From NCBI GenBank assembly GCA_934279105.1, contig CAKQWR010000130.1, forward strand, positions 1 through 5,681: 5,681 bases of DNA, given 5' to 3'. Of the stretch, positions 1 to 5,655 are shown piece by piece (the first letter of the stretch is position 1; every line of letters begins with the position of its first letter). This DNA comes from an uncultured Oribacterium sp. GTDB lineage: Bacteria; Bacillota; Clostridia; Lachnospirales; Lachnospiraceae. The position numbers were made by a program, and so were the translations under genes. Under the pieces are notes generated by a model, which was given only the letters and a program-made list of their open reading frames with translations, was not told where the DNA came from and did no database searches.

Positions 1-487
1 GATCATCATGCTCTCCGCAAAGGGTGAGGATAACGATAAGATTCTCGGGCTCAATGTCGGCGCCGATGACTATATCACGAAACCATACAATCCACTCGAA
101 CTGGTGGCCCGCGTCAAGTCCCAGCTGCGCCGTTACACACAGCTCGGTAACATCGGCGAAGCACAGAGTGACAATGTCTACACCTGTGGCGGTCTCGTCA
201 TGAACGACGACACGAAGGAAGTAACCGTCGACGGTAATCCGGTCAAGCTGACCCCGATCGAGTACAACATCCTTCTCCTTCTCGTGAAGAACGCCGGTAA
301 GGTTTTCTCCATCGACGATATCTACACATCCATCTGGAATGAGCAGGCGATCGGTGCGGACAATACCGTGGCTGTACACATCCGTCATATCCGTGAGAAG
401 ATCGAGATCAACCCGCGTGAGCCACGCTATCTCAAGGTCGTCTGGGGTGTCGGTTATAAAATCGAAAAGCAGGACGGCGATAAGTAA
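1..487 (+). CDS. Response regulator, OmpR/VanR type (C-terminal part; 5' end outside window)
   Basis: DNA-binding output partner of a two-component system. The frame is open to the left edge (codons begin at base 2, reading IIMLSAK...), so the ATG at 8 is an internal Met and the true start lies outside the window. What remains is the end of the receiver domain, with the switch Ser in MLSAK after the fourth strand and the conserved Lys in YITKPY. The phospho-acceptor Asp is upstream and not visible. A complete winged-helix domain follows: LTPIEYNILLLL, a recognition helix around NTVAVHIRHIREKIE, and the wing ending RYLKVVWGVGYKIE. That wording is typical of VanR-like regulators in Clostridia. 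The stop TAA lies 2 nt before the histidine kinase ATG, so the two are almost surely co-transcribed and work as a pair. The family call is secure; the target genes are unknown, though the downstream carboxypeptidase is an obvious candidate. Confidence 0.95.
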   Translation, partial: IIMLSAKGEDNDKILGLNVGADDYITKPYNPLELVARVKSQLRRYTQLGNIGEAQSDNVYTCGGLVMNDDTKEVTVDGNPVKLTPIEYNILLLLVKNAGKVFSIDDIYTSIWNEQAIGADNTVAVHIRHIREKIEINPREPRYLKVVWGVGYKIEKQDGDK

Positions 488-489
488 TC

Positions 490-2661
490 ATGAAAAAATT
501 AATCACCGCGATTGTGAATTCCATCGCCATCATTCTGGTTCTGGTGAGCGTCGGCGTGCTTACCTTCGGTGCGGCGGGCGGCAATGCACTCGAATACGTA
601 TCGCAGCCGGATTACATCGAGAGCAACGCCTTCGAAAATCAGGCTCATCAGACTATGACCGATATCTTCGATTATATCAGGCTGACCGATATTTTCGAGG
701 AGGATGGTAAGCTGAATCTGAATCAGATCATCGCGCAGGCCGATGTCAATGGACAGAATGTTTCCTACTCGCTGGACTATCTCATCCAGTATGGTCGCTC
801 CATGGGCTACTACTTCGATACGAAAAACCAGCTTCAGGAGGGGGGCGCTGCGACGATCTCGAAGGAAATGGACGAAATCAAGCATCAGATCATCGTCCAG
901 TACCGTGCGTATATGCCGAATTATAAGCAGCAGAGTCCAACCGACGGTCAGATGTCCCTCGGTGAGCTGACGAAGGAAGCCCTCAGCTACCTCTCCCGCT
1001 ACTATGCAGTAAAAAGTGAGTTCGATGCTTCCCGTACGAATTTTTATTTCCATGTCAGCTACCAGAAGGATGGCGCCACCCGTGTCTATACCAATGCACC
1101 GACACAGGATGAAGCCACGATCCGCAATTTTCCGAAGTACGCCTATACCGATTCGAGCTCGCTGGAGGTCATCTCAAACTTCCACGAACTGCCGCAGGAC
1201 CTCATCATGCTCCTGCAGGCGAGAAGCCCGTTCGGCAGTAACTGTCAGTACCGTTTTTCTATCGGTATCGACACCAGCTTCCCGGTCAAGGACGCCTTTG
1301 CGGCTGCCTCCACGGAATACAACGATCGGCGTGAAAACAGCATCGTCGGACTGAGCCTCCTTCTTTTCTCGGTTCTCTGCTTCGGCGTAAGCCTGCTGCT
1401 TCTCGTTCTCTGGACCGGACGAAGCAACGATCCGAGTGATCAGAAACCGCATCTCTATTCTTTCGATCATCTTCCGGTAGAAATCCGGATGCTCTCCGCT
1501 GCGCTCTGGGGCCTGATCACCTTTATGGTGTCCCCGGTTCTTCTCAGCTCGCTCGAGAACATCCTCGGAACGATCGATTACTGGAGCTTCTGGGAAAGCT
1601 GCATTCGCTTCCTCGCGGATTACTTCGTGGCACTTCCGATCGCCCTGTCGCTGGTTCGAAGCTTTAAAACAGGTCGTCTCTGGCCGGATTCCCTTCTTCA
1701 TGGCATCGCCGGACTGTTCGGCCACTATATTCATGCTGTGGAAAAGACCTCACCGAAGATCTTCACCTATGTGCTCTTCGTCCTGCCGAATCTGCTGGCC
1801 ACCGGGATGGTCGTTACGCTCTTCGTCCATTTCTTCCAGGCACAGAGCTTCCGGGCTTTCCTGTCTGCGCTCGGCATCATGGTCATCATCCTCGCGATTG
1901 ATTTCTATGCATGGCGGATCTCAACCGGTCTCAGCGAGGCCGTCGATGAGCAGGTGAAGGCGGAGCGCCTGAAGGCCGACCTCATCACGAATGTATCGCA
2001 TGATCTGAAGACACCGCTGACCTCGATCATCAGCTACGTCGATCTCCTGAAGCGCGAAAACATTGACAATCCGAATGTTCAGGAATATCTTAAGGTCCTT
2101 GATCAGAAGTCCACTCGTCTGAAGACGCTTACCGAGGATCTGGTCGAGGCCAGCAAGGCAAGCTCCGGTAATGTAAAGATCGACTTCGCCGACATCAATT
2201 ACAACGAAATCGTCGAGCAGGCGCTCGGTGAGTTCGAGGATAAAACGCAGGCCGCAAAGCTCGAGATGGTCCTCAGCTATCCGGAACATCCGGTGATGAT
2301 CCGGGCCGATGGACGTCATCTATGGCGTGTCATCGAAAACCTGCTGAACAACTGCTGCAAGTATGCGCTCCGTGGATCCCGTGTCTACGTGGATGTCACA
2401 GAGGACCCGGCAACGGGCACCGCTGCCTGCACGATCAAGAACATTTCATCCCGTCCGCTGAATATCTCCCCGGAGGAGCTCACGGAGCGTTTCGTACGCG
2501 GAGATGTCAGCCGCACGACAGAGGGCTCCGGCCTCGGCCTTTCCATCGCGAAGAGCCTCACGAAATTAATGGATGGCGAGCTCGTCATTTCCATCGATGG
2601 TGACCTGTATAAGGCCGCCATCGTACTGAAGACAGCCGTCAAGGATACAAATGAAGGATAA
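490..2661 (+). CDS. Membrane sensor histidine kinase with multi-span sensor region
   Basis: 723-residue kinase that should autophosphorylate on His504 and pass phosphate to the regulator just upstream. Visible order: first membrane helix (about 7-28); an extracytoplasmic domain of about 250 residues (30-283) with no motif I recognise; then five further hydrophobic segments (about 285-309, 334-357, 370-390, 424-448, 455-473); a short charged linker (about 482-497); the H-box NVSHDLKTPLTS with His504; an N-box in ENLLNNCCKYA (616-626); an F-box ERFVRGD (666-672); and a G2 box GSGLGLS. The usual DxGxG G1 motif is absent, with TIKNISS (648-654) in its place. I see no clear HAMP domain. The ATG is 2 nt after the regulator stop, with only a weak purine stretch (AGGA at 471-474, 15 nt away), which suggests translational coupling. 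The 3' end overlaps the carboxypeptidase start by 11 nt. The kinase call is firm; the stimulus is unknown and an envelope signal is inferred from context. Confidence 0.95.
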   Translation: MKKLITAIVNSIAIILVLVSVGVLTFGAAGGNALEYVSQPDYIESNAFENQAHQTMTDIFDYIRLTDIFEEDGKLNLNQIIAQADVNGQNVSYSLDYLIQYGRSMGYYFDTKNQLQEGGAATISKEMDEIKHQIIVQYRAYMPNYKQQSPTDGQMSLGELTKEALSYLSRYYAVKSEFDASRTNFYFHVSYQKDGATRVYTNAPTQDEATIRNFPKYAYTDSSSLEVISNFHELPQDLIMLLQARSPFGSNCQYRFSIGIDTSFPVKDAFAAASTEYNDRRENSIVGLSLLLFSVLCFGVSLLLLVLWTGRSNDPSDQKPHLYSFDHLPVEIRMLSAALWGLITFMVSPVLLSSLENILGTIDYWSFWESCIRFLADYFVALPIALSLVRSFKTGRLWPDSLLHGIAGLFGHYIHAVEKTSPKIFTYVLFVLPNLLATGMVVTLFVHFFQAQSFRAFLSALGIMVIILAIDFYAWRISTGLSEAVDEQVKAERLKADLITNVSHDLKTPLTSIISYVDLLKRENIDNPNVQEYLKVLDQKSTRLKTLTEDLVEASKASSGNVKIDFADINYNEIVEQALGEFEDKTQAAKLEMVLSYPEHPVMIRADGRHLWRVIENLLNNCCKYALRGSRVYVDVTEDPATGTAACTIKNISSRPLNISPEELTERFVRGDVSRTTEGSGLGLSIAKSLTKLMDGELVISIDGDLYKAAIVLKTAVKDTNEG
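2641..2645 (+). promoter_or_regulatory. Ribosome binding site of the carboxypeptidase gene
   Basis: AAGGA lies 5 nt before the ATG at 2651, inside the last codons of the kinase gene. It supports this start and hence the 11-nt overlap of the two reading frames. This gene arrangement is usual for translational coupling. Confidence 0.6.
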
Positions 2662-4282
2662 GAAACAAAGAAACAATCGAAAACGCTTCGTGCATCGAAG
2701 CCTGCTGACGCTGAGCACCATCGCACTGCTCTCCGCCACGGTCGTTCCCAGCGCATGCACCCTGCCGTTCGGTCTCGCGCCGATCACCGCGTACGCTGCT
2801 GCCTGGCCGACACCGGGCTTCACTGTCGAGTCAGAGGGCGCGATCCTGATCGATGCCGATTCGAACGCCGTACTGTATGAAAAGAATGCGACGACTGCCT
2901 ACTATCCGGCATCGATCACGAAAGTGCTGACCGCCATTATTGTCCTCGAAAACTGTACGAATCTCGAAGATAAGGTCACCTTTTCCTATGCAGCGGTCAA
3001 CACCAATCTCGAGAAGAATTCGACCATCATCGGCGCCGTCCCGGGTGATAAGCTTTCTGTGCGCGACTGCCTCTATGGCCTTCTGCTCCAGTCGGCAAAC
3101 GACTGCGCAAACGCACTGGCAGAGTATGTGGCCGGCTCCAACGAAAAATTCGCGGAGCTGATGAATCAGAAGGCTGCGGAGCTCGGCTGTGTGAACTCGC
3201 ATTTTGCGAATCCATCCGGACTGAACAATCCGGAGCACTACACCTGTGCAGCAGATTATGCAAAAATCATGCAGTACGCCATCAAGAACGATACCTTCCG
3301 TGCCATCGACGCAACACAGGTGTACACACATGCACCGATCAATAAATATCCGGATCCTGCGGCCTCGGAAAATACGATCTATGCCCATCATCATATGATG
3401 CGTCGTTCCTTCTCGGACTACTATCCTGGTGTATTCGCCGGTAAGACAGGCTATACGACCCTCGCCGGAAATACACTTGTCACCGCGTGTGAGCGTGATG
3501 GTATGACCCTGATCTGTGTCATCCTGAACGGTCATAACTCGCAGTATCGTGACACTCGAAATCTTTTCAACTTCGGCTACGACAATTTCCAGTCACTCGA
3601 GGTTGCAAGTGCAGATGACAGCTACAACCAGCTGGCTTCGAATATGAAGGTCGATGGCATCCAGATCGTGAATGCCCTTGATTTTTCCATTGACGCATCG
3701 AATCACGTGACACTCCCGAAATCGGAAAGCTTCGCCGATGTCACGCGTGAAATGAGCTATGAACTTTCCGAACAGGAGAAGGAAGATGGTTCCTTCGCAA
3801 GAGTGGATTACAGCCTGGACGGCCGAAGCATCGGTCAGGCCTATATTCGTCTCACCGACAACAGCGCGGCGAAGGAAGCGGCGTCACAGGATGCTGCCGT
3901 GATGGAAGCGAAGGTACAGGAAACCGTACCGGAAACGATTCATCTCGCCGAGCAGGACGACAGTGGCACGAAACCAAAGGTCGTCGGTCAGCTTCCACAG
4001 GAAACCGGCGCAAATCATGCGCCGATCGTCCTGAACCGTGAGAAAGGTCGTATCGAGCTTCCGAAACCGATCATCCGCGTGCTCCTGATTCTGTCCGTAA
4101 TTGCACTCATCGCCATCCTTGTTTTCGGCGTATATTATATCCTCGAGCGCAGGGAAGAGTTTATTCGTTCCAGACGACGGAAACGTATGCTGAAGCATAC
4201 ACGTGATCTGACACGCGAACAGAAGGCGCGCCGCGATATGATGCTGAACAGCCGCACCGGACGAAAGAAAAAACGTCGATAG
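2651..4282 (+). CDS. D-alanyl-D-alanine carboxypeptidase (serine-type, DacA/DacF-like, peptidase S11) with C-terminal membrane anchor
   Basis: Low-molecular-weight penicillin-binding protein that removes the terminal D-Ala from peptidoglycan stem pentapeptides outside the membrane. Of its 543 residues, 1-49 form an export signal with a very basic start, a hydrophobic core at about 17-33 and an AYA site (47-49) for signal peptidase I. The catalytic set is complete: SITK (Ser88, Lys91), SAN (148-150) and KTG (265-267, within FAGKTGYTT). Residues about 312-402 resemble the beta-rich C-terminal domain of PBP5. A polar linker (about 403-470) leads to a membrane helix (474-497) and a very basic tail (500-543, 21 of 44 residues Lys or Arg) that should lie in the cytoplasm. 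The usual PBP5 anchor is an amphipathic helix, so this is a variation. The start is supported by AAGGA at 2641-2645, 5 nt upstream. It overlaps the kinase by 11 nt and is the last gene of the regulator-kinase operon. Confidence 0.95.
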   Translation: MKDKKQRNNRKRFVHRSLLTLSTIALLSATVVPSACTLPFGLAPITAYAAAWPTPGFTVESEGAILIDADSNAVLYEKNATTAYYPASITKVLTAIIVLENCTNLEDKVTFSYAAVNTNLEKNSTIIGAVPGDKLSVRDCLYGLLLQSANDCANALAEYVAGSNEKFAELMNQKAAELGCVNSHFANPSGLNNPEHYTCAADYAKIMQYAIKNDTFRAIDATQVYTHAPINKYPDPAASENTIYAHHHMMRRSFSDYYPGVFAGKTGYTTLAGNTLVTACERDGMTLICVILNGHNSQYRDTRNLFNFGYDNFQSLEVASADDSYNQLASNMKVDGIQIVNALDFSIDASNHVTLPKSESFADVTREMSYELSEQEKEDGSFARVDYSLDGRSIGQAYIRLTDNSAAKEAASQDAAVMEAKVQETVPETIHLAEQDDSGTKPKVVGQLPQETGANHAPIVLNREKGRIELPKPIIRVLLILSVIALIAILVFGVYYILERREEFIRSRRRKRMLKHTRDLTREQKARRDMMLNSRTGRKKKRR

Positions 4283-4296
4283 TACATCATACCTTT

Positions 4297-4376
4297 CATA
4301 ACACAAAACAGGGCGGAATGCCATCAGCGATTCGTAAGAATCTGCGCATGAACATTCCGCCCTGTTTTGTTTTATG
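4297..4376. terminator. Bidirectional intrinsic terminator between convergent genes
   Basis: An inverted repeat pairs 4303-4320 with 4353-4370 perfectly over 18 bp, and after one mismatch (4302 against 4371) continues to 4297 and 4376, giving 23 of 24 pairs. The core is GC-rich (CAGGGCGGAATG) and the outer part is A-rich on the left and T-rich on the right (TTTTGTTTTATG), so either transcript ends in a GC stem followed by U-rich RNA. It starts 15 nt after the carboxypeptidase stop and faces the converging hydrolase gene. The 32-nt apex (4321-4352) is long for a terminator and can itself fold: GATTC (4329-4333), loop GTAA, GAATC (4338-4342). Confidence 0.85.
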
Positions 4377-4482
4377 TTTCTATTTCTACTTAAATTCCTG
4401 ATATTCGAATCTTCCAGCTTGTCGGTCTATAGTTTCCGCCGTCCGGCACGCCTTCTGTTTCCTTCTTTGCGAAGCCACAGCT
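4377..4482. other. Intergenic tail between terminator and hydrolase stop
   Basis: About 105 bases lying downstream of the minus-strand hydrolase gene, so they would form its 3' untranslated region before the terminator. A short repeat GAAGC/GCTTC (4471-4475 and 4480-4484, loop CACA) overlaps the hydrolase stop codon, but no T run follows on the minus strand, so I do not call it a terminator. I see no gene here. Confidence 0.5.
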
Positions 4483-5067
4483 TCATGCTTCCAGTCGACC
4501 GATGAGGACACCACCATGCTCCCGAAGCCAGCGCTTCTGCTCCTCGTAGTGCGGAAGAATCGAAGCGACCAGTGCCCAGAAACGGACCGAATGATTCATT
4601 TCCTTCCGGTGACAGAGCTCATGTACGATGACATAATCGATGACTTCCGGTGGCGTCAGCATGAGCAGACAGTTAAAATTCAGATTTCCCTTCGCACTGC
4701 AGCTTCCCCAGCGAGTACGCTGATGCCGAATCGTGATGCGCCCATAGTGAACGCCCAGCGTTTCTGCATACATCGCAACACGCGATGGGATATACTGACG
4801 TGCCTGTTCACGGAGCGTTTCCAGCTCCTCTCGCCCAAGCGGCGTCAGTGTATCTGCTTCCGCACGCGCAGAAAGGATCCGCTCCACATGGGAGCGGATC
4901 CAGTTGCGACGTTCCGAAAGTATGCGATTGATTTCGTCATTCGTTGTTCGGTAAGGCAGCTTTAGGATGACCTCAGCCTTACTGTTCACCGATAAGACAA
5001 TCGACCGCCGCCGACTCCGCTCGATGCGGACAGCTACATCCCGGTCGTCTGTATGAACCGAAAACAT
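4483..5067 (-). CDS. YgjP-like zinc metallohydrolase (DUF45, M48-like zincin)
   Basis: Putative cytoplasmic metal-dependent hydrolase of the YgjP/DUF45 family; no signal peptide or membrane helix is seen. From the ATG at 5067 it is 194 residues. The zincin site HELCH sits at about residues 149-153, with a third ligand in NHSVRFW six residues further on, giving HExxHxxxxxH. Just before is the family signature RTRWGSCS followed by NLNFNC, and the N-terminal part (RRRSIVLSVNS, VILKLPYRT) also fits the family. From memory, the E. coli member YgjP has been linked to UTP pyrophosphatase activity; the substrate here is unknown. A TTG at 5076 in the same frame would add three residues and overlap the HPr-like gene by 8 nt. 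I prefer the ATG because it begins 1 nt after that gene's stop, although neither start has a clear Shine-Dalgarno sequence. It is probably translated by coupling. Family call strong, role uncertain. Confidence 0.88.
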   Translation of the reverse strand: MFSVHTDDRDVAVRIERSRRRSIVLSVNSKAEVILKLPYRTTNDEINRILSERRNWIRSHVERILSARAEADTLTPLGREELETLREQARQYIPSRVAMYAETLGVHYGRITIRHQRTRWGSCSAKGNLNFNCLLMLTPPEVIDYVIVHELCHRKEMNHSVRFWALVASILPHYEEQKRWLREHGGVLIGRLEA

Positions 5068-5068
5068 A

Positions 5069-5299
5069 TTACTCAACGATGAACTTTTTAAGAGTCTGCT
5101 TCGCTGTCGGCAGATGCTCGGTATCGAGCGTCAGATTCAGAACCTTGCCAAGACCCATATATAAAATACCAAGAAGTGATTTTGCATCAACTACGCGAGA
5201 GCCCTGTACGAGATCCATATCAAACGGCATGCTGGTCGTAGCAGCCACAAACTCTGTAACCGCATCACGGTCCTGTAACATAATGTTTAATGTGCTCAT
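5069..5299 (-). CDS. HPr-like protein lacking the phosphorylatable histidine
   Basis: 76-residue protein resembling the phosphocarrier HPr of the sugar phosphotransferase system, close to the family's usual length of about 85. The best-kept part is SRVVDAKSLLGILYMGLGKVLNL (residues 34-56), matching the HPr segment with the regulatory Ser46 (here Ser41 in AKS). The N-terminal active site GxHARPA is gone: aligning EFVAAT with the helix after it puts Asp10 where His15 should be and Asp12 in place of Arg17. It therefore should not carry phosphate in the normal PTS reaction, and may be a regulatory or binding relative. Such forms occur in Clostridia annotated as HPr family. The start is fixed by AGGAGGT 4 nt upstream. 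It is the first gene of a pair with the hydrolase, whose ATG is 1 nt past this stop. Fold call good; function unknown. Confidence 0.82.
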   Translation of the reverse strand: MSTLNIMLQDRDAVTEFVAATTSMPFDMDLVQGSRVVDAKSLLGILYMGLGKVLNLTLDTEHLPTAKQTLKKFIVE

Positions 5300-5303
5300 A
5301 ATT

Positions 5304-5310
5304 ACCTCCT
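5304..5310 (-). promoter_or_regulatory. Strong ribosome binding site of the HPr-like gene
   Basis: On the minus strand AGGAGGT stands 4 nt before the ATG at 5299. It is a near-ideal Firmicutes Shine-Dalgarno sequence, fixes the start, and suggests high translation of the HPr-like protein. Confidence 0.85.
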
Positions 5311-5322
5311 GCTATAAATGAG

Positions 5323-5340
5323 AGTAAAAACAGTAAAAAC
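5323..5340. repeat. Tandem 9-bp repeat in the leader of the HPr-like gene
   Basis: AGTAAAAAC occurs twice with no gap (5323-5331 and 5332-5340). The pair is bracketed by GAGAG (5320-5324) and CTCTC (5341-5345), which could close a weak stem about 10 nt upstream of the ribosome binding site. It would lie in the untranslated leader if the promoter at 5369-5398 is right. Its role, if any, is unknown. Confidence 0.6.
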
Positions 5341-5368
5341 CTCTCGTAATAACTCTTCTGTTTTCCGG

Positions 5369-5398
5369 ATAATACCATCGAAAAAGCACTCTTGTCAT
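5369..5398 (-). promoter_or_regulatory. Probable sigma-A type promoter for the HPr-like/hydrolase pair
   Basis: Reading the minus strand, ATGACA (5398-5393, 5 of 6 to TTGACA) is followed after 18 nt by TATTAT (5374-5369, 5 of 6 to TATAAT). Transcription would begin near 5362, leaving about 60 nt of leader before the HPr-like start. This is the best hexamer pair I found upstream of the gene, but the DNA is AT-rich and chance matches are likely. Confidence 0.5.
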
Positions 5399-5478
5399 CT
5401 GTGAAAAAAGCTAAACTTTATTCGGTTCTACAGAGCTAACTTAAGCAAATCACCGAAAAAGCATTACAGCTTTGTCAC

Positions 5479-5506
5479 TTTATAAAAGAATTGTAAATTT
5501 TTACAA
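5479..5506 (-). promoter_or_regulatory. Second possible promoter with operator-like palindrome
   Basis: On the minus strand TTGTAA (5506-5501) and TATAAA (5484-5479) are 16 nt apart, a fair sigma-A match. The -35 element lies inside a perfect palindrome, TTGTAAA, two central T, TTTACAA (5491-5506), of the size expected for a dimeric repressor site. Both are visible directly; that they act as a regulated promoter is inference. A start here would give a leader of over 170 nt. Confidence 0.3.
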
Positions 5507-5614
5507 TATTATCGATAAAGCAACGGAATCTCGCCATTTTCCGAGCATCTTCTTTGTCTATTCTACCGCTGGAAAAGTCCGATTCTGCGATTGTGAAAAT
5601 CCTAGCTGAATTAC

Positions 5615-5655
5615 AAAAGTAAATGCAGTATGAAAAAGTAAATGCTACACTGCAT
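5615..5655. repeat. Direct and inverted short repeats near the right edge
   Basis: AAAAGTAAATGC occurs at 5615-5626 and again at 5634-5645. Overlapping it, ATGCAGT (5623-5629) is the reverse complement of ACTGCAT (5649-5655), so a 7-bp stem with a 19-nt loop is possible. This may be a protein-binding region upstream of a gene outside the window, or chance in AT-rich DNA. Confidence 0.45.

Noticed and set aside
8..10. ATG as start of the response regulator
   Set aside because: It lies within the receiver domain (MLSAK strand), and the frame is open upstream to the window edge, so the gene is truncated by the window and does not start here.
2741..2760. Possible lipoprotein cysteine (Cys36) in the carboxypeptidase signal region
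   Set aside because: The residues before it (VPSAC) do not fit a lipobox, since position -3 is Pro. A signal peptidase I site AYA at 47-49 fits better.
2831..3535. Long open frame (234 codons) on the minus strand inside the carboxypeptidase gene
   Set aside because: The plus-strand frame has all catalytic motifs. The antisense product is rich in Cys, His, Arg and Ile with no domain, as expected from mirrored codon bias. The other antisense and offset frames within 339-2823 are rejected for the same reason.
4471..4484. Hairpin GAAGC-CACA-GCTTC as a terminator for the hydrolase gene
   Set aside because: The stem is only 5 bp, it overlaps the stop codon and no T run follows. The palindrome at 4297-4376 is a much better candidate.
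4516..4965. 149-codon plus-strand open frame opposite the hydrolase
   Set aside because: The minus strand encodes a clear HExxH zincin with family motifs. The plus frame has no recognisable domain or ribosome binding site and is a shadow.
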